Shown piece by piece: positions 53,632 to 61,854 of a DNA stretch of 64,000 nucleotides. Source of the DNA: Chitinophaga sp. 180180018-3 (GTDB taxonomy: Bacteria > Bacteroidota > Bacteroidia > Chitinophagales > Chitinophagaceae). Location of the stretch: assembly GCF_037893185.1 (NCBI RefSeq), contig NZ_CP140772.1:744001-808000 (forward strand), in the 5' to 3' direction. Under the pieces are notes generated by a model. That model ran no database searches, was not told the origin of the DNA, and worked only from the letters and a program-made list of their open reading frames with translations. Within the stretch, counting starts at the first letter, position 1, and each line of letters opens with the position of its first letter. The position numbers and the translations under genes are program-made.

Positions 53632-54468
53632 TTACTTCACTACTTTCCTGATTTCGACCAGTTTTTCGAGTAGTTCCTCCAGCAACTCAAGGCGAAGCAT
53701 ATTAGCACCGTCGGATTTGGCTTTGGAAGGATCAGGATGAGTTTCTATAAACAAACCATCGGCGCCGGTAGCAATAGCCGCTTTGGCGATAGTGCTGATC
53801 ATTTGCGGATTACCGCCTGTAACACCACTCGTTTGGTTCGGCTGCTGCAGGGAATGCGTACAATCCATTACTACAGGCTGGCCCAGGTGCTTCATGATGG
53901 GAATATTGCGATAATCCACTACCAGATCCTGGTAACCGAAAGTGGTACCTCTTTCAGTAAGCATAATATGTTCATTGCCGGTACCCTTGATCTTTTCCAC
54001 CGCAAATTTCATGGCTTCCCCACTCAGGAACTGTCCCTTTTTCACATTCACTACTTTTCCGGTTTCTGCAGCTGCCAGCAGGATATCAGTTTGACGGCAA
54101 AGGAAGGCCGGAATTTGTAACACGTCCACATAGGCTGCTGCCATGGCCGCTTCCGCTGCAGAATGGATATCGGAAGTAACCGGAACGTTGAAGGTCTGCC
54201 CTATTTTTTGCAACAGGTCCAGTCCTTCTACATCCCCGATGCCTGTAAAGGAATGCACACTGGTACGATTGGCTTTCCGGTAGGAGGCTTTGAAGATGTA
54301 AGGGATGGCCAGCCTTTTACAGATCTTAGTCACCTTTTCCGCCACCGTCATCAGCAGATCCTCATCTTCTACCACACAAGGGCCAGCGATCAGGAAAAAG
54401 TTCTCCGGGTTGTATTGTTCTTTAAACAGAGATTTCAAATGCTTCATATCTTGAATAAATTGGGTCAT
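53632..54468 (-). CDS. kdsA: 3-deoxy-8-phosphooctulonate synthase
   Basis: This enzyme condenses phosphoenolpyruvate with arabinose-5-phosphate for lipopolysaccharide Kdo. The family blocks FFLIAGPCVVEDEDLLM, PYIFKASYRKANRTS, GLDLLQKIGQTFNVPVTSDIH and DCTHSLQQPN are intact. The frame opens at 54504, but a perfect -7 element lies inside that extension (54482-54489), so the start is the ATG at 54468 (278 residues, MTQFIQDMKHLK) or the later one at 54447. E. coli KdsA is 284 residues, which fits either. Confidence 0.95.
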   Translation of the reverse strand: MTQFIQDMKHLKSLFKEQYNPENFFLIAGPCVVEDEDLLMTVAEKVTKICKRLAIPYIFKASYRKANRTSVHSFTGIGDVEGLDLLQKIGQTFNVPVTSDIHSAAEAAMAAAYVDVLQIPAFLCRQTDILLAAAETGKVVNVKKGQFLSGEAMKFAVEKIKGTGNEHIMLTERGTTFGYQDLVVDYRNIPIMKHLGQPVVMDCTHSLQQPNQTSGVTGGNPQMISTIAKAAIATGADGLFIETHPDPSKAKSDGANMLRLELLEELLEKLVEIRKVVK

Positions 54469-54481
54469 TGAATTGAAGCTG

Positions 54482-54489
54482 CAAAGATA
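54482..54489 (-). promoter_or_regulatory. Putative -7 promoter element for kdsA
   Basis: Read on the minus strand the sequence is TATCTTTG followed by C, the most common form of the Bacteroidota -7 element, 13 nt before the preferred kdsA start. It overlaps the false upstream extension of the frame and so fixes the start. Confidence 0.55.
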
Positions 54490-54692
54490 GGCAATCCGCC
54501 GCAAAGGGCCTTGCTACGTGGGGGCAATTTGCCTAATTGTCATAATATTGTAATTCAAAAACCAGACACAAGACCCGAAGCAGTTTTAATTGTTATAACA
54601 TTGTCATCCACTGAACCCGGATGAGCGGAAATAGAGGGGAACCCATTAATATTACGGTCAATTTGAACAGCTTATAATTTTATTTTTATTAT

Positions 54693-55631
54693 ATGAAGAG
54701 AGATAAGATTCTGGTTATTGGCGCCTGTGGACAAATCGGTGTGGAACTGACCCTGGCCCTGAGGAAGATGTACGGGGATGCGAACGTAGTGGCATCCGAC
54801 CTGCGGGAAGAACATGAGTTACTGAAGGGTACCGGGCCATATGTATCGCTGGATGTAATGAATAAGGAGATGTTGCACGTGCTGGTGATCCGTCATAATA
54901 TAACCCAGATCTACCTGCTGGCGGCTATTTTATCGGCTACCGGTGAAAAGAATCCGCTGCTGGCCTGGCATATCAATATGCAAAGCCTGCTGAATGTGCT
55001 GGACATTGCGAAAGAAGAGCACCTCGATAAGGTATACTGGCCCAGCTCTATCGCCGTATTCGGACCAGATTCCCCCGCCAGTTCAACGCCACAGCATACC
55101 ATTATCGAACCTACCACCATCTATGGCATCAGTAAATTCGCCGGTGAACGCTGGTGCGAATACTACAATCACCGCTTCGGGGTGGATGTACGCAGCCTCA
55201 GATATCCGGGCCTGATCAGCTATAAATCAGCGCCAGGTGGCGGTACTACCGATTATGCAGTAGAAATATTCCATGAAGCTAAGGAGCATAAGCAATATAC
55301 CAGCTTCCTCTCTGAGGATACCTATCTGCCTATGATGTATATGCCCGATGCCATCAGAGCTACCATAGAGCTGATGGAAGCAGATGCTTCCCGCATCAGC
55401 GTTCGTTCGGCCTATAACCTTTCCGCTATGAGCTTCTCTCCAAAAGAGATCGGCGCAGAGATCAAAAAGCATATACCGGATTTTGTAATGTCGTATGAAC
55501 CGGATTATCGCCAGCAGATTGCAGATGGCTGGCCGGATAGTATAGATGATCAACAGGCGCGCCACGACTGGAACTGGAAGCCTGAATATGATCTGACAAC
55601 GATGACAACGGACATGTTGAAGAACATATAA
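54693..55631 (+). CDS. NAD-dependent epimerase-like L-threonine 3-dehydrogenase
   Basis: This 312-residue extended SDR has GACGQIG at the N-terminus for NAD binding, the catalytic YGISKFAGE (Tyr and Lys), and the ThrDH-type segment SFLSEDTYLPMMYMPDAIRATIELME. It oxidises L-threonine to 2-amino-3-ketobutyrate, the epimerase-type alternative to the zinc-dependent Tdh. A plain UDP-sugar epimerase is less likely because the sugar-binding region is replaced by that segment. It is divergent from kdsA and convergent with cysN across a family A palindrome. Confidence 0.88.
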   Translation: MKRDKILVIGACGQIGVELTLALRKMYGDANVVASDLREEHELLKGTGPYVSLDVMNKEMLHVLVIRHNITQIYLLAAILSATGEKNPLLAWHINMQSLLNVLDIAKEEHLDKVYWPSSIAVFGPDSPASSTPQHTIIEPTTIYGISKFAGERWCEYYNHRFGVDVRSLRYPGLISYKSAPGGGTTDYAVEIFHEAKEHKQYTSFLSEDTYLPMMYMPDAIRATIELMEADASRISVRSAYNLSAMSFSPKEIGAEIKKHIPDFVMSYEPDYRQQIADGWPDSIDDQQARHDWNWKPEYDLTTMTTDMLKNI

Positions 55632-55633
55632 TG

Positions 55634-55722
55634 TAATTAGGAATTACAAAATAAAGGGGGAGATAGTAGCGAAGTCAATCTTCGTGTTTACTATCTCCCC
55701 TTTTATTTAGTAATTTCTAATT
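55634..55722. repeat. Family A palindrome, copy 4 (threonine dehydrogenase / cysN)
   Basis: Left: an AATTAG unit, GAATTAC, AAAATAA, then GGGGGAGATAGTAGCGAAG. The right arm is the reverse complement with about four differences and carries the additional AAC (reading GATAGTAAACACGAAG on the minus strand). The element lies between the TAA stop of the dehydrogenase and the TAG stop of cysN, again at a convergent junction. Confidence 0.85.
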
Positions 55723-56970
55723 CTACTCTATGAAGCCAACCGCTACGGTTGTATTGTTAAACTCGTCGATGAGAATAAATGCGCCGTTGGCAGGGTTACT
55801 TTGATAAGGATCTGCAAATACAGGTGCAGCTGTTTTCAATGTAATTCTTCCTATATCATTTAATCCCATTTCTGTTTTATCAGTAAGCTGTACATGATTC
55901 GTTACATCTGTGATGTAGTTGATCTGTTGTACTTTGGCTTTCACCCGGTTTACGCCGTGCTGCAGTAAATAGGTTTTACCGGCAGTGAGTTTTTGTTGAT
56001 CCATCCAGCATACGCTGGCGCTTATTTCTTTCAGCTGTGCAGGTACTTCTGTGGTTTTTACCAGCATATTACCTCTGCTGCTGTCTATTTCATCTTCCAG
56101 TGTGATCACCACACTTTCACGTGCATGCGCTACCGTTAGTTGCTTTTCGAATTGTTCGATGGTTTTTATACGGCTTTTCTGGTTGGAAGGCAATGAAATC
56201 ACTTCGTCGCCTACACTGAAATGGCCGCTGGCCACTTTGCCCGCAAATCCGCGGAAATCGTGGAACTCAGTGGTTCTCGGACGAATCACGCTCTGGATAG
56301 GGAAACGGGAAGGATGATTGTTATCTTCATGATCAAAAGAAATCTGCTCCAGGTATTCCAGTAAGGTCGGACCTTCATACCAGCTGATAGTGCCGGTGCG
56401 TGTAGCCACGTTTTCCCCATACAGGGAAGATATCGGAATAAATTTCACTTCCTGCCCCTTGAAGCCGGCGTTGTTCAATACCTGCTGGAAGTCTTCCACT
56501 ATCTGATTGAACCGCGCTTCATTGTATTCCACCAGGTCCATCTTATTCACGCACACTGCCAGGTAAGGAATACGCAGGAGGTTGGCGATAAAGAAGTGAC
56601 GATGGGTTTGCTCTACAATTCCTTTGCGCGCATCGATCAGGATGAGTGATACCTGCGCATTGGAAGCGCCGGTCACCATGTTACGGGTATATTCGATATG
56701 CCCCGGTGTATCAGCGATAATATATTTGCGGGTAGGAGTGGAGAAGTAGATGTGTGCCACATCAATGGTGATCCCTTGTTCGCGTTCAGCTACCAGCCCA
56801 TCGGTGAGCAGCGACAGATCCGTGAAATCAAGTCCTTTACGTTTGCTGGCCGAATGGAGTGCTTCCATTTTATCCTGCGGAATTGAATTGGTGTCATATA
56901 GTAAACGGCCGATCAAGGTACTTTTACCATCATCCACACTACCGGAAGTGGCTATACGTAAAACTTCCAT
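55723..56970 (-). CDS. cysN: Sulfate adenylyltransferase, GTPase subunit
   Basis: This 415-residue GTPase drives ATP sulfurylase with CysD. P-loop GSVDDGKSTLIGRLLYDT, DTPGHIEYTRNM and the NKMD base-recognition motif mark the G domain (about 1-215); two elongation-factor-like beta domains follow. No APS kinase (CysC) domain is fused, which fits the APS reductase encoded nearby. It is the last gene of the cysH-cysD-cysN order on the minus strand, 85 nt after cysD with a family B array in the gap. Confidence 0.95.
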   Translation of the reverse strand: MEVLRIATSGSVDDGKSTLIGRLLYDTNSIPQDKMEALHSASKRKGLDFTDLSLLTDGLVAEREQGITIDVAHIYFSTPTRKYIIADTPGHIEYTRNMVTGASNAQVSLILIDARKGIVEQTHRHFFIANLLRIPYLAVCVNKMDLVEYNEARFNQIVEDFQQVLNNAGFKGQEVKFIPISSLYGENVATRTGTISWYEGPTLLEYLEQISFDHEDNNHPSRFPIQSVIRPRTTEFHDFRGFAGKVASGHFSVGDEVISLPSNQKSRIKTIEQFEKQLTVAHARESVVITLEDEIDSSRGNMLVKTTEVPAQLKEISASVCWMDQQKLTAGKTYLLQHGVNRVKAKVQQINYITDVTNHVQLTDKTEMGLNDIGRITLKTAAPVFADPYQSNPANGAFILIDEFNNTTVAVGFIE

Positions 56971-56991
56971 ATATTTTCTTCGTTTAAAGGT

Positions 56992-57033
56992 CAGCTGTCA
57001 GCGATAAGCTTTTAGCCCCTGGTGATCAGTTAA
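56992..57033 (+). repeat. Family B heptad array, copy 7 (cysD / cysN gap)
   Basis: Six 7-mers (beginning CAGCTGT, CAGCGAT and including TAGCCCC and TGGTGAT) lie between cysD and cysN. No clear full palindrome forms, although an AAGCTT is central. Confidence 0.6.
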
Positions 57034-57055
57034 TTTATTCCAGTAATGAAGGCGG

Positions 57056-57964
57056 TTAAAAGTATCCTGCCTGCTTTCTCTTTTCCATGGCGGCTTCAGA
57101 GCGTTTGTCGTCTATACGTGCGCCACGTTCAGATATCTTTGCTTCCATGATTTCAGCAATGATATCTTCCAGTTTGTCTGCTTCAGACAGTACGGCAGCG
57201 GTACATGTCATGTCGCCAACGGTGCGGAAGCGCACTTTCTGACGGAAAGGTACTTCGTCGGCGGTAGTATTGAGGAAGGAAGAATATGGCCAGTAAAGTC
57301 CATCTCTTTCTATGATCTCTCTTTCGTGTGAGAAGTAAATAGACGGAATTTCCAGTTTTTCGCGTACGATGTAATTCCATACATCCAGCTCTGTCCAGTT
57401 GGAAATAGGAAACACCCTAACGTTTTCGCCTATATTAATTTTACCATTGAGGATATCAAATAGCTCAGGACGTTGCATTTTGGCGTTCCATTGGCCGAAT
57501 TCGTCGCGTACGGAGAAGATTCTTTCCTTGGCACGTGCCTTTTCTTCGTCGCGGCGCGCGCCGCCGATGCAGGCATCAAATTTACCTTCTTCGATGGCAT
57601 CGAGCAGGGTCACTGTTTGCAGTGCATTCCTGCTGGCGTATTTGCCGGTTTCTTCCTGTACCTTACCCTGATCGATACTGTCCTGTACATTTCTTACAAT
57701 GATATCCAGTCCCAGGGTATTCACCAGCCAGTCGCGGAACTGAATGGTTTCAGGGAAATTGTGTCCGGTATCCACATGTAATAATGAGAATGGTATTTTA
57801 CCCGGGTAAAACGCTTTCTGGGCGAGCCTTACCAGGGTGATAGAATCTTTACCGCCGGAGAAAAGCAGCACTGGCTTTTCGAACTGTGCTACTGTTTCAC
57901 GAAGTATATATATCGCCTCATCTTCCAGGGCCTGTGGGAATTCCCAATTTATTTTGCTGGTCAT
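57056..57964 (-). CDS. cysD: Sulfate adenylyltransferase, catalytic subunit
   Basis: This 302-residue PP-loop subunit adenylates sulfate to APS using ATP. The PP-loop SGGKDSITLVRLA, the HVDTGHNFPETIQFRDWLV segment and the late FPISNWTELDVWNYI are typical. The C-terminus ends AAMEKRKQAGYF, the usual CysD tail. It follows cysH by 38 nt and precedes cysN; the three form the sulfate-activation and APS-reduction unit. Confidence 0.96.
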   Translation of the reverse strand: MTSKINWEFPQALEDEAIYILRETVAQFEKPVLLFSGGKDSITLVRLAQKAFYPGKIPFSLLHVDTGHNFPETIQFRDWLVNTLGLDIIVRNVQDSIDQGKVQEETGKYASRNALQTVTLLDAIEEGKFDACIGGARRDEEKARAKERIFSVRDEFGQWNAKMQRPELFDILNGKINIGENVRVFPISNWTELDVWNYIVREKLEIPSIYFSHEREIIERDGLYWPYSSFLNTTADEVPFRQKVRFRTVGDMTCTAAVLSEADKLEDIIAEIMEAKISERGARIDDKRSEAAMEKRKQAGYF

Positions 57965-58002
57965 GAATCCTGTTATTATCTGTAATCAAAAACTAAAAGC
58001 AG

Positions 58003-58686
58003 TTATCCGTGCAATCCGCACTCTTTCTTCGACTGTTCCCACCACCAGCGGCCTGCGCGGGGATGTTCTCCAGCCTCGATGGCGCGTGTACAAGGCGCAC
58101 AGCCTATGCTCACAAAGCCTTTGTCGTGCAGTTTGTTGTACGGAACGTTATACTTTTCCAGGTAGGCCACTACTTCGTCATAGCCCCAGTGGATAAGTGG
58201 GTTATATTTATAGAGATGTCGTTGGGAATCCCATTCCAGGGTTTCCATATTCTGGCGGTTCTCGGACTGTTCTGCCCTAAGCCCCGTGATCCATACTTTC
58301 ACGCCCTCCAGTGCCCGGTTGAGGGGAATTATTTTACGGATACCACAACACTCTTTGCGGTTCTCCACAGATTCATAAAAGCTATTAGGACCTTTAGTGG
58401 TAACAAGCTTCTCTACGGCTGCTGTATCGGGGTAATAAACTTCAACAGGCTGTTTGTAACGGGCCATGGTAAGATCCATTACATCGTAGGTTTCCTGGAA
58501 AAGACGACCTGTATCCAGGGTGAAAACTCTAACCGGCAATTGGTTACGCCAGATAATATCTGATATTACCTGGTCTTCCTGGCCAAACGAAGTGGAGAAT
58601 GCCACGGCTCCGGGATACTGATCCAGCAGAAACTGTATGGCCTCCTCTACTGATTTGTTAACCAGCTGGGTGGTAATGTCTGTCAT
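58003..58686 (-). CDS. cysH: Assimilatory adenylyl-sulfate (APS) reductase
   Basis: This 227-residue thioredoxin-dependent reductase turns APS into sulfite. The iron-sulfur cysteine pairs C113-C114 (CCGIRK) and C196/C199 (CAPC) show the APS-type rather than PAPS-type enzyme, and the catalytic cysteine is C223 in the ECGLHG tail. The PP-loop-like SFGQEDQVISDI is present. It is first in cysHDN. A minus-strand -7 element lies at 58749-58756. No sulfite reductase is in the window. Confidence 0.95.
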   Translation of the reverse strand: MTDITTQLVNKSVEEAIQFLLDQYPGAVAFSTSFGQEDQVISDIIWRNQLPVRVFTLDTGRLFQETYDVMDLTMARYKQPVEVYYPDTAAVEKLVTTKGPNSFYESVENRKECCGIRKIIPLNRALEGVKVWITGLRAEQSENRQNMETLEWDSQRHLYKYNPLIHWGYDEVVAYLEKYNVPYNKLHDKGFVSIGCAPCTRAIEAGEHPRAGRWWWEQSKKECGLHG

Positions 58687-58748
58687 GTAGATCTTCCTTA
58701 TTGATTGATATGTCTAGTGCCAGCGAGTGATTACGGTCACTCTATGTA

Positions 58749-58756
58749 CAAAAATA
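58749..58756 (-). promoter_or_regulatory. Putative -7 promoter element for cysHDN
   Basis: Read on the minus strand the sequence is TATTTTTG, an exact TAnnTTTG match, 63 nt before the cysH start. It lies downstream of the rrf2 gene and of a strong palindrome, implying a separate cys promoter. A small AGTGA/TCACT hairpin lies at about 58729-58744 in the leader. Confidence 0.45.
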
Positions 58757-58829
58757 CATAAAACCTATAAAAAAGATAGACTATTTGTGCGAAAATTATT
58801 TTATTGTTCTAAGTTGCTTAAAAAGAAAG

Positions 58830-58919
58830 AATTACGAATTACGAAATAGCTCGAAGACCTTAGCGATTGATAATACTATTATCCGCTAAGGTCTTCGAGC
58901 TATTTCGTAATTCGTAATT
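58830..58919. repeat. Family A palindrome, copy 5, 36-bp perfect arms with a different core
   Basis: Arms 58830-58865 and 58884-58919 are exact reverse complements over 36 bp. The outer heptads are GAATTAC-type as in other copies, but the core is GCTCGAAGACCTTAGCG instead of GGAGATAGTA, and the loop is 18 nt. It lies between the rrf2 stop and the cysH promoter. Confidence 0.9.
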
Positions 58920-58922
58920 ATC

Positions 58923-59345
58923 CTATCCTCGTGTCAGAATATCTTTCAGCGTCTTATTCTCCAGAATTTTCAGCGCAGAATCTCTCACTTTGCTCATTAC
59001 CTCATTCAGGCCGCAAGTGGCCTCATCCCTGCAATTTTCACAGCGCTCATAGTAATTGAGGCTAACACAAGGCAACAAGGCAATAGGACCATCCAGCAGA
59101 CGGATAATCTTTGCCAGGGCTATCTCTTTCGGGGGGCGCATCAGGTAATAACCGCCTCCCTTTCCTTTCTTGCTACCCAAAATACCAGCGTTCTTCAACT
59201 CCAGTAAGATGTTTTCCAGGAACTTGATAGAGATATTTTTCTCCTGGGCAATTTCTGATATAAGGATGGGGCCCTTATCTACATTCTCAGCCAGGTGAAC
59301 TAATGCGTGAAAAGCGTATTGTGTTTTTTTCGATAACATACTCAC
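58923..59345 (-). CDS. Rrf2-family regulator beside the cys operon
   Basis: This 140-residue Rrf2 protein has the winged helix with ISEIAQEKNISIKFLENILLEL and the wing GGGYYLMRPP. It carries four cysteines, C93, C102, C105 and C111 (spacing C-x8-C-x2-C-x5-C), in the region where IscR and NsrR bind an iron-sulfur cluster. Its place directly upstream of cysHDN suggests it controls sulfate assimilation, like CymR, but CymR lacks cluster cysteines. A strong -7 element lies at 59400-59407. Confidence 0.9.
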   Translation of the reverse strand: MSMLSKKTQYAFHALVHLAENVDKGPILISEIAQEKNISIKFLENILLELKNAGILGSKKGKGGGYYLMRPPKEIALAKIIRLLDGPIALLPCVSLNYYERCENCRDEATCGLNEVMSKVRDSALKILENKTLKDILTRG

Positions 59346-59399
59346 TGATTTGCATCCCTCCCGGATGAACTTTTAGTACGTGTGCACTTTTTATTCCTG

Positions 59400-59407
59400 C
59401 AAAGATA
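59400..59407 (-). promoter_or_regulatory. Putative -7 promoter element for rrf2
   Basis: Read on the minus strand the sequence is TATCTTTG followed by C, 55 nt before the rrf2 start; it lies just downstream of a family B array and the dapB stop. Confidence 0.5.
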
Positions 59408-59416
59408 AGATTTTAA

Positions 59417-59444
59417 TAGCAACCAGCTGCTGGCAGCTAGTCTC
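59417..59444 (+). repeat. Family B heptad array, copy 8 (dapB 3' end)
   Basis: Four 7-mers (TAGCAAC, CAGCTGC, TGGCAGC, TAGTCTC) overlap the dapB stop codon (59437-59439 on the minus strand). The upstream of rrf2 is thus a repeat followed by its promoter. Confidence 0.65.
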
Positions 59445-60159
59445 CGATGCCAAGCACTTCTTTCATGGAAAAAACGCCGGTTTTACCTTTCAGCCATTCT
59501 GCGGCTACTACTGCGCCTGCAGCAAAGCCTTCCCGGGAATGGGCGGTATGGGTAATGGAGATATCATCGATGGCGGAAGTGTAAGTGATCGTGTGGGTAC
59601 CCGGCGCCGGGTCTATCCTTTTGGAGATGATAGCCAGATTTTCCGGTTTGGAAGTTTCTTCATTCACCCAGCCGGTTTTACGGGTTACGCTGGCCAGCAC
59701 CTGTTCTGCCAGGGTAATAGCAGTACCACTGGGAGCGTCTTTCTTCTGGGTATGATGGATTTCTTCCATCTGCACATTATACTGAGGCTGTCCGGCCATC
59801 AGTGAAGCAAGCCGTTTGTTAACCTCAAAGAAAATATTTACACCGATACTGAAATTGGTGGCGTGGAGAAAGCCCTGGTTTTTTTCCACGGCAAGTGCTT
59901 TGATCTCAGGCAGTTTTTCCAGCCAGCCAGTGGTACCACTTACAACCGGTACATTGGCCTCAAAGCATTTCAGAATATTGTGATAGGCTGTTTCAGGGGT
60001 GGTAAACTCAATCGCCACATCTGCCTTTGACAAGTGTTCCTTTTCCAGCAGATGCTGACTGTTCATGTCTATCCGGAGCACCACTTCGTGACCTTTGGCA
60101 GTGGCAATGGCATCTATTGCCTGTCCCATTTTACCATAACCGATAAGCGCAATTTTCAT
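59437..60159 (-). CDS. dapB: 4-hydroxy-tetrahydrodipicolinate reductase
   Basis: This 240-residue enzyme reduces the DapA product toward lysine and diaminopimelate. The frame opens at 60210, but the ATG at 60159 gives MKIALIGYGKMGQAID, the normal NAD(P)H-binding start. The substrate-binding helix carries KKDAPSGTAITLAE, and VSGTTGWLEKLPE lies in between. It is 47 nt after the DUF5683 gene at the end of a parA-parB-DUF5683-dapB row. The last codon and stop lie inside a family B array. Confidence 0.95.
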   Translation of the reverse strand: MKIALIGYGKMGQAIDAIATAKGHEVVLRIDMNSQHLLEKEHLSKADVAIEFTTPETAYHNILKCFEANVPVVSGTTGWLEKLPEIKALAVEKNQGFLHATNFSIGVNIFFEVNKRLASLMAGQPQYNVQMEEIHHTQKKDAPSGTAITLAEQVLASVTRKTGWVNEETSKPENLAIISKRIDPAPGTHTITYTSAIDDISITHTAHSREGFAAGAVVAAEWLKGKTGVFSMKEVLGIGD

Positions 60160-60206
60160 GACCCTTAGATTAGATATATTTAGTATTGATTGATAAAAGC
60201 AGTGGA

Positions 60207-60944
60207 TCAACGGCCGGCGAAGTACCCGGCGCCCCTGGCTTTTTTGCCTCCCAGGGAGATATTGATACCAATGCCCAGTGTACGGTTGTTAATTAGTGTC
60301 GGAGATATACGCATACTCAGATCGTCCGACATGTCGAAGTTTCGCAGGTGCGCAAATACAGTAGCATCAATGATGTTCAGTCCGTACGACAGAATAAAGA
60401 ACAGTACCGAATAATCCACATATTGCCTGTATTGATCCCTGTTATACTTTACGGACTGGTTGTCCAGGTGTTTGGTTAAGTTATCGTTGTCGACCAGATC
60501 AGGATTGCCACTCATCCTTATGCGGTAGGAATTTCTTAGCCGCTTGTAAGTGTCCATATTGGTGACGAAGAAATAGGTACAGGTGCCTATGGCAGCGTAC
60601 ACCAGTGGTATTTTCCAGTATTCACGATTGTAGGCCTGTCCGAGACCGGGTAATACGGCTGAATACAGGGCCGCTTTACGCGGACTGTGAGGCAGCCTGG
60701 AATTCGGAATATAGGAAGTGTCCCGGGCTGTACTTTTATGGGCGAGCGTTGTGTCGGTACCTGCAGCCAGTATAGCTTTACCTGCTTTGGAGGTATCCTG
60801 CAGGTGCCGGGCTGCGGTATCTGCAGCTCTGACCCCGGTACGTACGGTATCCTGTGCCCTGAGCGGCCGACAGACAGCTGCCAGTAGTATGATCAGTAAA
60901 AAATATCGAAGTGATCGGAATGTATATCCCATCTTTTTAGCCAC
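60207..60944 (-). CDS. DUF5683-domain membrane protein
   Basis: This 245-residue protein has an N-terminal signal or anchor (about 10-28), a low-complexity Thr/Ala/Asp segment (about 30-80), then a DUF5683-type membrane region with PRKAALYSAVLPGLGQAYNREYWKIPLVYAAIGTC and a C-terminal strand pair ending in NISLGGKK. The domain is common next to par genes in Bacteroidota but has no settled function. It overlaps the end of parB by 8 nt. An ATG at 60932 is an alternative start. Confidence 0.82.
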   Translation of the reverse strand: MAKKMGYTFRSLRYFLLIILLAAVCRPLRAQDTVRTGVRAADTAARHLQDTSKAGKAILAAGTDTTLAHKSTARDTSYIPNSRLPHSPRKAALYSAVLPGLGQAYNREYWKIPLVYAAIGTCTYFFVTNMDTYKRLRNSYRIRMSGNPDLVDNDNLTKHLDNQSVKYNRDQYRQYVDYSVLFFILSYGLNIIDATVFAHLRNFDMSDDLSMRISPTLINNRTLGIGINISLGGKKARGAGYFAGR

Positions 60945-61854
60945 CGTATAAATCTATTTTTTCCAGGATACTATCCAGCTCGTCATCCGAATAGAATTCA
61001 ATTAAAATACTGCCCTTTCCGTTTCTGGTTCTGTCCAGTTTCACTTTGGTAGAGAAATGAGAAGCCAGTTTATCCTCGATTTTCTGAAAAGCAGGAGGTA
61101 ATTTCAATTTAGCCGCTTTCTGCGGATTGGTTTTGTTGTCCTGATTAATTCTGCGGGCCAGGTCTTCGGTTTGCCTTACAGACAAACCATTTTTCAGTAT
61201 TTCATTATACAGGAACAATTGATTTTCCACATTTTCCACGCCGGTAAGTACGCGGGCATGTCCCATACTAAGCTGGCCGTTGCGGACTGCAACCTGGATA
61301 TCAGGGGGTAGTTTCAGCAGGCGGATATAGTTAGTGACGGTACTTCTTTCTTTGCCCATGCGATCGGCCACCTGTTCCTGGGTAAGACTACATTCTTCCA
61401 TCAGTCGTTTGTAACTCAGACCAACCTCAATGGCATTGAGGTTTTCGCGTTGCAGGTTTTCGAGCAGGGCCAGCTCCAGCAGCTCCTGGTCGTTTACCTG
61501 GCGGATATAGGCTGGCACGTCTTTCAAACCGGCCAGTTTACTGGCTCTCAGGCGTCGTTCGCCGGCAATCAGCTGGTATTTTTTCACGCTGATCCTGGCT
61601 ACGGTGATGGGTTGAATGATATCGTGCAACTTGATCGACTGGCTTAATTCCTGTAAGGCCACCTCATCAAAGTCACGGCGCGGCTGTTTCGGGTTAGTTA
61701 CAATCTGGTCTACCGGTATGCGTTCAATGCCGGTAGCAGCGGCTACCACCTTATCGCCCAGGGTACTGGCAGTATGCTTCAGATCTGTATCTATGTTTTG
61801 AAGCAGTGAGCGGATGCCTTTACCCAACGCCTCTTTCTTACTTGGATTAGTCAT
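60937..61854 (-). CDS. parB: ParB/Spo0J chromosome-partition protein
   Basis: This 305-residue protein spreads from parS sites and works with ParA in chromosome segregation. The N-terminal CTP-binding ParB/Srx domain has IVTNPKQPRRDFDE and the box GERRLRASKLAGL, followed by the HTH region LTQEQVADRMGKERSTVTNYIRLLKLPP and a C-terminal dimer domain. The start overlaps the parA stop by 4 nt. A complete parS palindrome was not found in this window. Confidence 0.95.
   Translation of the reverse strand: MTNPSKKEALGKGIRSLLQNIDTDLKHTASTLGDKVVAAATGIERIPVDQIVTNPKQPRRDFDEVALQELSQSIKLHDIIQPITVARISVKKYQLIAGERRLRASKLAGLKDVPAYIRQVNDQELLELALLENLQRENLNAIEVGLSYKRLMEECSLTQEQVADRMGKERSTVTNYIRLLKLPPDIQVAVRNGQLSMGHARVLTGVENVENQLFLYNEILKNGLSVRQTEDLARRINQDNKTNPQKAAKLKLPPAFQKIEDKLASHFSTKVKLDRTRNGKGSILIEFYSDDELDSILEKIDLYGG

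Noticed and set aside
54469..54504. N-terminal extension of KdsA
   Set aside because: A perfect -7 promoter element (54482-54489) lies inside it and the extension is not family-like.
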